Assembly (NCBI GenBank): GCA_015178975.1
Contig: WHVD01000016.1
Location: 186,001 to 250,000, forward strand
DNA from: Hysterangium stoloniferum
Lineage: Eukaryota > Basidiomycota > Agaricomycetes > Hysterangiales > Hysterangiaceae
Length of the DNA: 64,000 nt
Reading direction: 5' to 3'
Below the pieces are notes generated by a model, which was not told the DNA's origin, made no database searches, and worked only from the letters and a program-made list of their open reading frames with translations. A program made the position numbers and the translations under genes. Shown here in pieces: positions 20,770-33,144 of the stretch (its first letter is position 1; each line of letters begins with the position of its first letter).

Positions 20770-22985
20770 AGGGGATTCCAGATGATGTAGCATGTCCAGG
20801 TTTTGTGGCCAATATCCATGAAGTTTCTTTGTTGGTACCTTCATAGCCTGCCCATTCAACTAAATAAAGCAATTGTCAAGTATATCAGCAATTGTCAATT
20901 TTAGAATCCAAAATCTCAGACACTTTGAATTTGGGTTCTCTGTGAATATGTTACGACCGTGTCGCAACCTGACAGTCCCCAAGGTTATTGCCACCTATTG
21001 ATGATTCAAGTCATCATTCAAGTCCTCACATCAGAAACCGTCGGTTTCCCAATGCTGATGTATGCCTTTACGGTGATCAAACTCCATTTACGCCCCCATC
21101 AAAATATACTTGTACTATCTGGTTAAACTCTGATAAGTCCCTTTTTTATCATGATGATCCGTTCTACTCTATGTTTCACACATGTCTATATATACTTTTT
21201 CTCGTAATCCCGCTCCCAGTTAGCTCACGGCCTCCGAACTGATCGTAACCTTCCCATTCCTAGTCAAGCTTATTTGTCAATACCATTTTCCACTCTTCTC
21301 CTAGTTAGTATTTTCTAGACACCGAATATTTGTATATGAACCTGCTGTAGTTCTAGTTACCAAGCAATCAGAATATTGACTCAGAATACTCTCTTACACC
21401 TCTAGAAGCCTCATACTAAGTACTCCGCTATCCACCTTCGCGTGCACTTGCCCACTCTCAGTTTCCAACCCCTTGGTCCAACACTCAACTTATCCTTTGG
21501 TCCCGATCGGTAACACACCGAGAGGAACTCGTTAGGACTAGTCTTCATCCGTCTGAAATTTAAGGACACCCGACGGATAATTGCAAAGGCGCAGCATATA
21601 AGCTGAAGCCAAGTCCTTCCAATCGGTCCCTGTCAGCCTACCGACATTAGTCAGTTTTCAGTTCTTAACAGAATAATGATCAGAGGGGGCAGAGGTTAAA
21701 TACTTTCCAGGATATTGTTAGGAACACAAGGCTCTAACATGGAAATGTGGAAAATGGGATGAACTGCTCACATACTATCAGGAAGTCAGAGAGTCCAGGA
21801 AGGAGGATGGTCACACTTTATTGAATACACAAAATTTTACTGAATAATCCTCATATTTTTTGAGTGAGACTATTCCTTCTGGCCATAACAACTTATTCTA
21901 TGAGTTTATATTTAATTACCTGAAATTTCATCTTTAAAATATGCATGCCCTTTTAAAATACACACAAATGATATAGTTACACAAGATTATTTGGGTTAAA
22001 CAAGATTATTTGGGTTATGACTTAATCTTTGGGTTATGATGTATTCTTGTATACAAGCAAACTTTCAAATATATTTCATATAATTTAAATTTAGTTGGTT
22101 TAGAGAGTTAACCAGAACTATCTGGGGTACCAATCCCCATTGTGCAATTTATTCCAAAAGAATAATCTACAGATGACTGTTTGACTAAATTTTGTCAGAT
22201 ATAGGATAAATATTAATATTTTTGCATTCTTCAGAGTGATACCTAATCAACTGAATTTGATTAAATATTAATTTTACAACAAACAATATAAATATATATA
22301 CTTTAGTGGATAAATAACTTTTAAAGTTTTGAGTTATCCTCCGAAAGTGAGCCAGCTTGTACTATAATCTCAAAAGGACCCAAGAATTTCTCAGCAAGTT
22401 TTTTGGAAGATCAGGTAGTTCAGAAGAATTGAGCTTTTACAAAAACATGGTCTCCAATCTTGAAGTTAGGAGGCAGGATTCTGTTTTTATCTGCAGAATG
22501 TTGATAATGTTCCTGGGCAGAAGAAACTTTCCAAAGTTCCTGGTGTAACTCATCAAGGTCAGTAATAAATTCTTGAGCATGAGGAGATGCAAGATCTCAT
22601 TTGGGATGTACTGTGAGATTAGGATTGTATCCTTTGTTGGTGAAAAAGGAAGAGCTGCTCGTAGTGACATTCAGAGAGTTATTGTAAGTAAATTCCCTGA
22701 GCAGAAGAAGGGATTTCCAGTTGTCCTGTTGATAGTTGCAATAAATACAGAGGTATTGTTCTAGGGTTTGGTTGACATGTTCCATTTGTCCATCACCTTC
22801 CAGATGATATCCTGAGGTGAAGTGTAATTTCATATCGAGAGCTTTTCCAAGAGCCTTGAAGAAATGGGAAATGAACTTGGAATCTCAATCAGAAGTTAGG
22901 TGAGATGGAACACCATGTTTGGAAAATATGTGAAAGATGAAAGGTTCTTCTAGTTGCAAGGATGTGATTGTATCATGAGTGGGTG
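20770..22985 (-). pseudogene. Gypsy integrase-chromodomain remnant, element IV
   Basis: Minus-strand remains of a second chromovirus. From 22985 down it encodes the integrase core (TSITS..., FSKHGVP, HFTSGYHLEGDGQ, VNQTLEQYL, FTNKGYNPN) and the C-terminal KIGDHVFVKAQFFRTT region to about 22336. An AT-rich segment (21775-22330) follows, then FHV.ALC near 21750 and a degraded chromodomain (SEILDSK-like, AGYEGT, ETSWILAT) at 20770-20945. TGA at 22885-22887 replaces the Arg codon of the usual SDRDSKF motif. Solo LTR-A at 20949-21670 splits it. Dead copy; it retains the integrase part that element III has lost. Confidence 0.82.
20949..21670 (+). mobile_element. Solo LTR-A with TSD GAATA
   Basis: 722-bp LTR-A, TGTTACGACC to GTTCTTAACA, flanked by GAATA at 20944-20948 and 21671-21675. 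It is inserted between the integrase tail and chromodomain of element IV. Shared core at 21598-21616. Confidence 0.96.
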
Positions 22986-23464
22986 TGGAAATTCCTAATA
23001 GAGCAAGACCAGGTAATCTTACTCACCTTGATCCCAGCACAATCCAATTGAGAAGGTTGTACAAGTCTTCTTTTGCAAACAAGCTGCAAAGAGATGTTAT
23101 TCTAAAGATTGGTATTAAATACATTCCAAATGAGGATAGGCTAGCTTCAATGCCTTTGCCAATTCCAGCAGAAAGGGTGGCAATGCATGCTCTCTATTTG
23201 ATGAAGGACTTGTTAGTTGGAGTGCCCAGTGAAGAGAATAGGAGTTTACCTTCAGATCAGGCAGACTATTCCATTGACCTCAGCTGCTATGAGATACTGT
23301 CTGATATACTCATTGAACATATTCAGACAGCTTCTCCACTATTAGAAGCCAAGGACCTACCTATTCCAAATGTTCCTAACTGGGGACCAAATAACGATCC
23401 TCGTGAGGCCTGGGGCCAGGGTGATTTTGAAGTCATCTCAGTCCTTTATTGTGAAGAAGTGGAG
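22986..23464 (+). other. Unassigned open stretch, no gene recognised
   Basis: A 189-codon frame (22979-23548) covers this stretch. The first part (LPIPAERVAMHALYLMKDLL, then DILIEHIQ and PNWGPNNDPREAWGQG) looks protein-like. The frame then enters the foldback arm in the wrong phase and ends. There is no start context, splice structure or family that I recognise. It may be a fragment of a host gene or of an element. Confidence 0.3.
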
Positions 23465-25062
23465 AACACACTCTTTATCCCACTCATAAGCCCCTGTAAT
23501 ACCGTCTTAATGAAAAGGACTGGACTTGTATCAAATATGACGGTGTAAAGGTTTATTGGATTCGAGACTCCCTCGCGAATTCTGTGTTGGAGTATCATAT
23601 GGTTAATGTTAAAATGACGTGTATTGGGGCTCACAACTATAGTCCCATTCTATCCAATTCTCCGATCTCTTATTATATTCCTGAAGAAAAATTTGATTAG
23701 CTCAGAATGACGACAGTCCCGTTCTGAAATTACCAAGATCTTCTTACCAAACCACTGACTATAACTGGCTCTTGAACCTTCGTAGCCCATTGGTTTGATA
23801 GTAAATGAATCGAAGTTATAATTTCTTTTTCACCCCGTTTTTATTTCAGTCCAGCGTATCAGAAAAACGGACTGAAGTTGGAAGCGTGGATGGACAAAGC
23901 GAAAGCTAGTGCGAGACTCAGAAACGACTGTTCATGGATTTGGCCAGACGATCCTATGCCTCCTCTTCCGTATGCGTTACGTGAGGGATGGAATCTCGAG
24001 GAGCAGGTGGATGCCGAACTCTGGACATTCAACGACATGTGGGGAATGAGGTCCCTGAAGGTTTTCACTTGTGGCGGCGGTCATCTTGCCATAATGAATA
24101 GAGCCTTGAGGCGCGTATTTCAGATACTCAATGGTTTAAATACACAAATGATTTTACCATTCCTCGTTGTCAGAAGAAATATAAATGAGTTCGGGACTTT
24201 TTCCTCCATCATCCATTATTGATGAGGAGGCAGTTGCAACGCTGCTGGGTGGCGAAAAATTAAAAGAGTTGCTGGAATTGGGGGAAGTGGATTGTGAAGA
24301 CGATGCGTGGTTATGATTGGAAGCGCGCAACCTGGGATTTTCGTCTTGAACAGTAAGCAAAGTATCGCCAGCAAGGGGTTCGTTATTCGAACCATTGAGT
24401 ATCTGGAGTACGTGCCTCAAGGCTCTATTCATTATGGCAAGATGACCGCCGCCACAAGTGAAAACCTTCGGGGACCTCATTTCCCACATGTCGTTAAACG
24501 TCCAGAGTTCGGCATCCACCTGCTCCTCGAGATTCCATCCATCACGTAACGCATACGGAAGAGGAGGCATAGGATCGTCTGGCCAACTCCATGAACAGTC
24601 TTTTCTGAGTCTCGCACTTCTAGCTTTCGCTTTGTCCATCCACGCTTCCAACTTCAGTCCGTTTTTCTGATACGCTGGACTGAAATAAAAACGGGGTGAA
24701 AAAGAAATTATAACTTCGATTTGCTTACTATCAAACGAATGGGCTACGAAGGTTCGAGAGGCGGTTATAGTCAGTGGATTGGTAAGAAGATCTTGATAAT
24801 TTCCGAACGGGGCTGTCATCATTCCGAGCTAATCGAATTTTCTTCAGGAATATAATAAGAGATTGGAGAATTGGATAGAATGGGACTATAGTTGTGAGCC
24901 GTGATACACGTCATTTTAACATTAACCATATGATACTCCCACACAGAATTCGCGAGGGAGTCTTGATCCCAATAAACCTTTACGCCATCATATTCAATAG
25001 AAGTCCAGTCCTTTTCGCTAAGACGGTATTGCAAGGGCTTATGAGTGGGATAAAGAGTGTGA
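23465..25062. repeat. Large foldback: ~672-bp inverted repeat
   Basis: Arms 23465-24136 (plus) and 24390-25062 (minus) are inverted copies differing by scattered substitutions and small indels, around a 253-bp unique spacer. Both arms carry the same protein-coding segment (see next entry), so this is an inverted duplication of part of a gene and not transposon ends. No terminal duplication was found. Confidence 0.88.
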
Positions 25063-25142
25063 TACACGACTACTTCATTTTGAGGTTTTCATCGACTACA
25101 CCGAGCGCGTAATCAAGTTCCGTTATAGGAGGAAGATCCATG
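24154..25142 (-). pseudogene. Unrecognised gene, broken, duplicated in foldback
   Basis: Minus strand, starting at an ATG at 25142 (MDLPPITELDYALG). A frameshift near 25075 leads to a frame with YPTHKPLQYRLSEKDW, then VWEYHMVNVKMTC. A TAG near 24835, also present in the plus arm (where the codon context suggests a former CAG), and a one-base loss separate this from the next open part, 24822-24154. That part carries WPDDPMPPLPYALRDGW, FNDMW and GGGHLAIMNRAL, then a Ser/Asn-rich acidic tail. I do not recognise the family. The plus arm (23465-24136) is a truncated copy without the tail. Both look non-functional. Confidence 0.6.
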
Positions 25143-26087
25143 GTGAGTTCTTTGTTCGATTTTCTGAAAGGAATTCTTGTACTGATAATGATTTTGTTTA
25201 ATGGCGTTTTCTTTTTGATGCAAATATATATAAGGAGAATTTTTCGAACATATATTCCGAGTCCATTCGTGACACGTGAGACTTCCGCCCACAAGTCTGT
25301 CACACTCTGTCACGGTGAGTAACAACCAGCCGACATTGTCTTGCACAAGCCCGCCGCATACATTCGAGCTACGAGATTATAGTCTATCTAAGTTTCTCCC
25401 ATTCCAGTGATAATTTAGGCCCCTTTTCCCAACCCCCGCGAGAGCATTAAACATATTTATGCCATGTCGCAACACTAATGTGGTGCAGTAATTATCAAAT
25501 CTCAAGTTTTTTATGAGTGTATGATCCACTTCTCCAATATTAAAAGTAAATAGTCAACCCTCGGAGTCACCGGAAGCGGCGGGCTCATCCTCGAGAATTC
25601 CCACGGCTGCAATGGCTGAACACCACGCTTCGAAATTGGTGAGAATGCGAACTTTATAGTGAGCCGAGGGAAATGAGTCAGAATTGGGAAGACCCGATCG
25701 ATTTTTTCTTGGTCTCAAAAATATCTCCGAAAATTTTATCGGTAACTTTCAGATTTTTCCAAAAATGATAGGGGAAAATGATGAAAGAAGTGGTGCGTTG
25801 ATAGCTTATTATAATACACTCATTTCCTGATTTTGAAATTCCTTAGAGCTGTGGCGCCGCGCACGATTTTGGGCTGTTTTGCTTGGTGAACTGGCAGTAG
25901 ATATAAAAAAAAAGTTAAGGAATGACAAAAAAAAAACCTCATGCACAAAGGTAATAGGCTATAGCGCTTGCATTATGTAAGGCAAGCACTACCAATCGAC
26001 TGGTCAATATCCATCTCTGCCAGATACCGGGATTATTCGGGGGCAAAATATTACATCATTCGTCCTCCCATCCCTTCAACTCTTAAC
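25143..26087. other. Intergenic, upstream region of SDS23-like gene
   Basis: No credible coding frame. It contains A-rich runs (25910-25940) and moderately AT-rich sequence, and ends in pyrimidine-rich CCCATCCCTTCAACTCTTAAC just before the ATG at 26088. It probably includes the promoter of the SDS23-like gene. Confidence 0.5.
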
Positions 26088-28006
26088 ATGTCGCACTCCC
26101 GGCGTGTCTCTGTGTCATATCGCAATTCTCCCTCTCCCTCTCCTGAAATCACTATAGGTACTTTAATAAAGTCGGCGAAAGGATCGGAGGCGGTGTCAGC
26201 TCTGTGCGCTACTCTTGCATTGGGTTAGATTGATATCTATTTTATTGATTGGGCGTGTTTTCTGATTAATGGGCTTTGGATTTTCGGACCTTGATGCATT
26301 AGATCTTGGACGAGGGAACGTAATCGAAGTTGACTCTGATGTCTCAGTGGATACGGCGTGTGAAGTACGTTTCGCGTTTGGATTCACACAATATGCTGAA
26401 TCTGCCCCTCATACTAGTATTTATTTCGTAACCGAGCATTATGCCTTGCTGTGCGACATCCTGAGCAGCGGATGTCTACATTTTCCGGCTTGTTCGACGT
26501 GCGTATTCACCCCAGTCGTTCGTTTTTACCGTTATAATGTTTCACAAGTCTGCGGATGTTAATGCATTTCTAACTCTTGCCGCGACTTCACACCGCCTAA
26601 ACAAGGACGACATAGACACGGATGAGCGAGCGTTTCAGATATTGGAAGCTGCCAAGAGTGGTAAAGTTCCCGTGAAACTCTGTACAGGCGAGTTTCTTTT
26701 ATCAACTATAATTGTTTAATTGGTAGGATTGATATTAACCAACCCATACTTCGTAATAGACCTCTCTGAGAAAAACCCTCTTGTTATATTGCCCTCGAAC
26801 GCCACCGTTCTATCCTTACTAGAATTATTTTCACGAGGCACTCATCGCGGTTCGGACATTACATTTTTATATACCCTTATAACTCATGTACGTTCCAGCA
26901 ATTATAGGGGACTTTAAAGGAGATGTCACTATGGTTTCGGATATGGACCTGCTTGAGTGGCTCGTGAACCACGTAGGTGCTGAAACTGAAGCCTCTATTT
27001 CATCACCTGCTAACATGGGATGTTAATAAGGCTCCAAAAATTGCATCGCTCGTCTCTGCCCTTGAACAGCCTTTATCGGCTTTGGGAATTGGATCTCGCA
27101 ACGTTGTCTCTTGTCTCTCGACAGAGCTCGTTTTAGATGCAATGAAGGTTATGTCGGAACAAGGATTAAGTACTGTGGCTGTGGTGGATGATGAAACCGG
27201 GAATTTGCTTTCTGCGATTTCTGTCACTGATATTGCTCGTGTTAGCAATAATTTTATTCCGTGTTATCATGGCCACTTTCTAACGATTCGTTTATTAGCT
27301 TGTTGCGCCTAGTCAAAGTAAAGATATCCTCTCCATACCGCTGGGGATGTTTGTGGCCATCATAAAGGTGGCTATATTTATTTTTTCCATGTATTCACTA
27401 GCTACCTCCTTCTCGTTTCAAGGCTCCCGATGGCTCCCAGGATGGCGCAGACAGATACCCAGGTAATTATACTGGCCACCATTTCCAAAAACGGTCACTG
27501 AATGGCTGTTAAATAGCTTTCAGTGTTACTCCTACAGCGACATTATCGCATGTGATACAAAAATTACTTGCTAGTATGACTTTCTCGATCAAGTCTCTTT
27601 ATCTATTATTTGTTTATCTACACTGAATTTAGCTAATTCGCATAGAGTCTTCCTTGCCAGTGACCCCTTAGATCCAGGCAGTCCAATGGGGGGTTATTTG
27701 CGAGGGGTAGTATCCGTTGTTGATGGTAACTGACATGCATACCTAGCAAACTCTGTCTCACTGGCAACTTAGTTCTCTCTATATTCGCGCGCCTCTGTGG
27801 TGTACCCGAAGTTGATCCCACACGGATGCAACGGCAGCGGAGGGCTTCTTCATCTTCTACATCATCAAGCAGGTGCATTAATTTTACCATGTTTTTACCC
27901 TTCGTTCTCTAACGCGGCGTCCAGATCTAGGAGCAGCAGCCGTATTGGACGACGTGGTAGTATTCGACCCATCATAAAGAGCGTAAGCGGTCTTGACAGA
28001 TTGTAA
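26088..28006 (+). CDS. SDS23: SDS23/Moc1-like CBS-domain protein
   Basis: Fungal Sds23/Moc1 family, CBS-domain regulators that act on PP2A-type phosphatases in cell-cycle and stress control. Thirteen exons fit one frame of 410 aa: 26088-26223, 26303-26364, 26418-26498, 26549-26687, 26760-26849, 26899-26972, 27031-27240, 27299-27367, 27423-27462, 27517-27573, 27633-27725, 27773-27872, 27925-28006. Family segments in order: VIEVDSDVSVDTACE, FSGLFDSADVNAFLTLA, DLSEKNPLVILPSNA, RGTHR, ELVLDAMKVMSEQGLSTVAV, LLSAISVTDIAR, ILSIPL, PDGSQDGADRYP, LSHVIQKLLATNSHRVF, GVVSVVDVLSIFARL and an Arg/Ser-rich tail. Four CBS repeats are expected. The intron at 26688 uses a GC donor (ACAG then GCGAGT). The exon phases agree throughout, so I judge the gene intact. 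Confidence 0.93.
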
Positions 28007-28684
28007 GAAAGCGGTCGGACAGTGGTGGAACATTTATTTCAACTCATAGCTGAATCGTATCCGGAAAACATTTATCTATTTATGTTTGCCATATTGTTAA
28101 CCCTCACCAGTTCCAGAAGAACATGTATGTATGTACAGCAATAAAACCCTGTTCATTTGTAAATTTCTTTTAGCACCTTTTGTGCTGGTCGGCTAACCAT
28201 GGACTAGTCAGAACCGCCAAAGCTACAAAAATGAACTCATCCTTGCCGGTATGGATCCAGAACAGCTTCTCAAGGTCTTCTAAAGCAGCTCCTACTTATG
28301 TAATACTAATCTGCAACGAAGCCAAAGCCGTTTACTGACAACCTCCTTCAAGACGAAAAGGATTACGTCAGCAACCTTTGGTAAGCTGGAACACAGTAAA
28401 TATAGACCTGTGTAGATCAGGAACGCACCAAGACAGGGAATAGCCTGTCAGAAGGTTTATCACTCATTGAGAGTTATTAATGGAACTGCACACATAACTT
28501 TAATACTCTGCGTATGTGGCTAACTCATAACAAAAAACACTCAGTCACAAACGAGGTGCGTCTTGGCAGCGTGTGCTGTCTTTTGGGCGCCACTCATTTA
28601 TATTAATTGAGCCTCGTGACCCGGACTTTTCAAGTTTTTTCAACTCGCATTCAAGGTTTTTCTGCTTGCTATAACTATCATATA
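28007..28684. other. Intergenic between SDS23 and STR2 homologs
   Basis: Head-to-tail spacer of 678 bp with no coding frame. It should hold the terminator of the first gene and the promoter of the second. No recognisable element was identified. Confidence 0.5.
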
Positions 28685-30702
28685 ATGTCTACGAGTGTCG
28701 TATGTCCGCCATTAGGGGAGCCAATTCCTTTTGGTCTCCCTCATGCCATTTCAGTCTCGCTCCCAACGTGGAGAGACACAGTTGGCTATGGAGCGAGTGA
28801 CAAGAGAGTTCTGGACGCCATGTGCACAGGCTACCCACGGTTTTTTATTCATAAAAGCATTGAGAAGGTGCGATCTACGTTAAAAACAAACGACGAGCTG
28901 TTTTTTGACAATTGACAGCTTGCTGCTGTCTGTGAGGGAAAGTTTGGACTTCCGAATGAGAAATGTCTCCTGTTCGCCAAGGCATACTTCGCGGAGGAAT
29001 GCCTCAAGTTCATGATATCCCGTTCGCCGGATTCAATCACTGTACGCTTGGTACAGTTTCTGATTCACTTCACCGATGATTCAACTTCAACAACGTCGAC
29101 TGTTACAAGCAGTGCGGTCCCCCTGCATATTGTTTTGTTCCCCTCTGCAGCCTTTCCCATCGCAAAGCAATTCTGGCAGCATACAGGCCTTGGCATATCA
29201 AGTCGCATGGCGGAATGTTGCCTCGCTTTGTCAGAGCAAGCGTCTAGTGCGGTCAGAAATGGTGGACAACTATCGACGACATCCCCTACAAGGCATTCCT
29301 TCCCTACCGGCGGTAGGCATTATGAGACATTATCTTCGACGAATCGTTTAGCTGAACCAGGAGTGATTACCAAGGTATCAGAAGATAATGTGATCGATCA
29401 ACGAACGTACTTGGAAGAACAATATGGACATGACATGCCTTTCAATTCTGCCACTGCATCCAAACGGGCATTGCGGAGACGTATCGCTGGCGTTCTAGTC
29501 CATCCGGAAGAGACTCCGTGTACGGACGGCGGGTTACGACCTAGTACCCGTCGAGAAGAAGGCCTCACTGAAGATGATGTTTATCTTTTCCATTCAGGAA
29601 TGGCAGCTATTTGGAGTGCGCATCAACTGTGTCTTACTGCTCTGCCACCTGCGAAAAGTGTGTGCTTTGGGTATGTTGTCCCCTGGCATACGCTACAAAT
29701 ATTCCTAACTTAGTTGTAGATTCCTTTACCTCGATACCTTGAAAATTCTTGAAAAATGTGGACCGGGATGCCATTTCTTCGGATATGGTAATGAAGCTGA
29801 TTTGGATGCTCTGGAGGCGCTTCTATCTGCACCAGGTTCCCCCGGCATTCTCGCACTGTTTTGCGAGTTCCCTACGAATCCACTTCTATGGTCCGTGGAT
29901 TTGGTACGATTGCGGCGGCTTGCAGACCAGTATAAGTTTGTTATTGTCATCGACGGAACGCTCAGCGCCTTCGTCACCGTTGATCTCCTTCCTTATGCGG
30001 ACATCCTGGTCATCAGTTTGAGCAAGATATTCAGCGGAGCAGCGAATGTTATGGGCGGAAGGCACGCATTTTTCTGTCTATATATTGGTCTTACTCATCT
30101 TGGGATTATACAGCTTGATTTTAAAACCAAAATCAAGTCATTATTCAATCCTAAAGGCAAGGTTGAGCGAGTCGTACATCGATGCATACTGGGACGATGA
30201 TGCAATCTGCATGGAACGCAACTCACGTGACTTCATAAGGCGCGTGCACATCATCAACCAAAACACAGAAGCCGTTTGCGATTACCTCCAGTCGCATGCC
30301 GGTATAGAAAATTCTGTCGTAAAACAGGTCTTCTATCCCAAGTGGGTGACGCGGTCGAACTACGACATATGTCGTCGACCTGGCCCAATCGGACTAGATG
30401 GTATGGAAGAAGGCAACTTTGGTGGTCTGTTTTCTGTCACATTCACTTCCCAAGTGGCAGCGGAAGCATTCTTTGATACCCTGCCTTGCGCAAAAGGACC
30501 GAGTCTAGGCACGGACTTTACATTGGCCTGTCCCTACACGATTCTTGCCCATTATACCGAAATACCTTGGGCAACAGAATATGGCGTTGAGGAAGGCTTA
30601 GTTCGGGTTAGTATCGGAATGGAATCTAAGGCGTTATTACTGGACTGGTTCCAGAGCTCATTGGCAAAGGCTGAAGAGGCTACTGCGAAGGCAGCGGAAT
30701 AA
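28685..30702 (+). CDS. STR2: Cystathionine gamma-synthase (PLP enzyme)
   Basis: Fungal cystathionine gamma-synthase of the Str2 type, a PLP enzyme joining cysteine and activated homoserine to cystathionine in transsulfuration. Four exons, 621 aa: 28685-28867, 28919-29670, 29720-30061, 30114-30702. Family segments: PLGEPIPFGLPHAISVSLPT, GYPRFFIHKSI, LVQFLI, HIVLFPSAAFPIAKQFWQHT, GLTEDDVYLFHSGMAAIW, KILEKCGPGCHFFG, CEFPTNPLL, then VISLSKIFSGAANVMGG with the expected PLP-binding lysine, and EEGLVRVSIGME near the C terminus. The third intron (30062-30113) has a GC donor (GGAAG then GCACGC) and an ACAG acceptor; splicing it joins GGS to LILKP in frame. The start is the first ATG before the conserved N-terminal motif. 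It appears intact and lies 170 bp upstream of a Tc1 element. Confidence 0.94.
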
Positions 30703-31824
30703 TTTCTTACATGAATAAATAGGGATATACATGAATTTCTTGGATTTAAACATACCATAGCCTACAATATGTGTTCAAATGTGGGATATATATTGCAAGA
30801 CAAGGAAGTATGGAGCATAATGAAATATAGTGATTCACAAAATGTTTCCAATGTTTTGCAGTTTCAACTTACAGTGACTCAAAAACCCTTCCAATGTTTG
30901 GTACTTCTGATGTATATCCTTGATAACTCAGGGTAAAATTTCAAAACTTTCAAAAATATTTGTGAATATGCTCTATCATATCTAGATTGTTGAAATACAA
31001 TTTCATTACATAAGCTCCAAATATGGAAATACTACAGATATTTAAATACAGGAGACTCATTGGAAGGGTTTTTTGGCAGGCAGCTTTGATGACTATAAAT
31101 GCTTATAGTCATATGATCTTGTTGATTGTTCACCTCCAACTGGGTCCTATCAACAAAATCACATGATGTCACATGATGTCACATGACCACATTGTGCTGG
31201 AGTATAAATACATGGCCTTTAGCAACTAGCAATGCCCCAATTCCCAAAATGCACACTTTGTCTCTTACCAGCCAGAATCATATCCTCTCACTGCTTGATG
31301 CTGGCCATACAGCTAGCCACATTGCAGCTTCTACTGGTCATGGTATTGGCACAGTCTCTAGGCTTCACTCTAAGCATCATTCTCATCTCTCTAAGTCCAT
31401 TGGTGGTCATCCCTCCAAACTTTCACTTACCTAAATTCACTATGCACAGTGTCTCATCAGTTTTAGAAAGGCTGACACTGCTGTTGATGTGGCCAAAGCC
31501 CTTAGGAATGTCACAAACCAGTCTATCTCTATCCAAACTGTGTACAATAGCCTCAAGATGGCTGGGATGAAGGCTGTGGTGGGGGGGGAAAGCCCTGTTT
31601 CAGCTAGAAGCATAGGAAGGCAAGGATGGACTTTGCTGTGGAACATCAGTGTTGGACTGTGAAGGACTGAAATAAAGTGGAAATCAATAGGCTGGGATCA
31701 GATGGTAGGAAGTAGATGTGGAAAAAGGCAGGGGAGGGCTTGAGTGATAGGCTGATTGAGAGAACCCTGAAGTTTGGTAGTGGATCATTGATGGTATGGG
31801 AGTACATGCTGTGAGGGGGGGTTG

Positions 31825-33144
31825 TGTTAAGAGGTGTGCAGAGCTTATCAGAGGGTTTCTGGAGAAACCCGTGGGAAAGCTGGTAGGATGTGGCTTCAGC
31901 TTATAGGCTGCACCCTTGCAAGATCGTGTTGTCCAATTTCAGACAGGTGGATGGGAATCCCAGGGAGTCTGGGAGTAGTTGGTGAGTTGAGAGGTGAGGG
32001 TTGACTGCAGGAAACCCATGGAGGTCAAGGGGTCGGGTGGTGATGAGTTGGAGATTGAGTAACTGATTTGAGTCGGAGGTCGAGAGATAGATAGGTTGGA
32101 GCCTGTGGGTCTGACAGGATAAATAGCAGTGTGTTTCAAAGAGGGATAGAGCAGGAAATCTAAGCTGAGAATTTAGTTGATTTTCTGACCAGATTGTATG
32201 TACACCATTAGGTAGTTTATATAGACTGCTGAGTGTATACAGTATCACATCCAGTAATAATGAGATCCAAACAAGCAATCATGAAATGAGATAAGTAAAC
32301 ACCAAGTTTGGTGTTAGGAACAGAATGGAGCGGAATGGAGTCCAAAACGTGACAGGTCATTAGACCATAATGGGAATGGGGTGGGAGTGGAGTCTGAATC
32401 ATGACAGGTTATTTGTCCATAACGGGAATGGGGCTCAGTTAGAGAGCTGATGGGTTTTCTGAGTGGAGTCTGGTGACTGGTACATGGGACAGGGTTGAAG
32501 ATAGACAGTGTGATGAATCAAATTTTACTCAATAAAGTTGAATAAACAATTGAAGAATATTCAACAATATTGAATAAAGATGCCTTGTTCAACAAAGTAT
32601 TAATTTGTCCTGTTGATAAAGTGTGAGGCAAAGATAGAACACAGAGGCTCATGAATAAATAAGTCAAAGAAAATCTCGGAGAAGTTCGATGATTATATAA
32701 TACAGTAAATATGTAATATAAAATAGTACAGGTTTTCTGACTGACTTCCTTCATTCCTATCATTGCCCTTATATACTATATATCATTTACCTATGATGAT
32801 AATATGATATCAAAGTGAAATCATCAATGATGTCAAAAAACTGAGACAAGTTGAAGATATTCGAGATTGTTGAAGAATAGTCGAGTCAGTAGTCGAGTCA
32901 GAAGTCAAAGGAATTCAAAGAAATGTCAAAGAAATATTAAATTGAATATTGTCGAAATTTGAATTTGTACATTTGTGACAGACAGGAGTGGGTTCCAGCA
33001 GGTATTCTGGTGACTGATACATGAAGTAATGAAGGTCAAGCATGGACACATCTGACGTCCAGAGTCTGGTGGGTATTCCAGTAAACTGATAACTGGTGCA
33101 TATAAGTTAGTGCCCAGAGTCCGGCGGGTTTTCTGGTCATAAAA
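31825..33144 (-). mobile_element. Solo LTR-B with TSD GGTTG, holding LTR-C
   Basis: LTR-B on the minus strand, TGTTAAGAGG at left and GGTCATAAAA at right (the terminal CA has decayed). GGTTG flanks it at 31820-31824 and 33145-33149. It interrupts the Tc1-1 transposase. Shared core, with one change, at 31886-31904. Confidence 0.92.
32509..32980. mobile_element. Solo LTR-C with TSD GACAG
   Basis: A 472-bp AT-rich sequence, TGTGATGAATCA to ATTTGTGACA, flanked by GACAG at 32504-32508 and 32981-32985. It is inserted inside LTR-B. Only copy of this family in the window; it lacks the core shared by A, B and F. Confidence 0.88.

Noticed and set aside
24307-24670. Plus-strand ORFs in the foldback
   Set aside because: They are antisense to the coding arm and repeat between arms only because of the inverted duplication.
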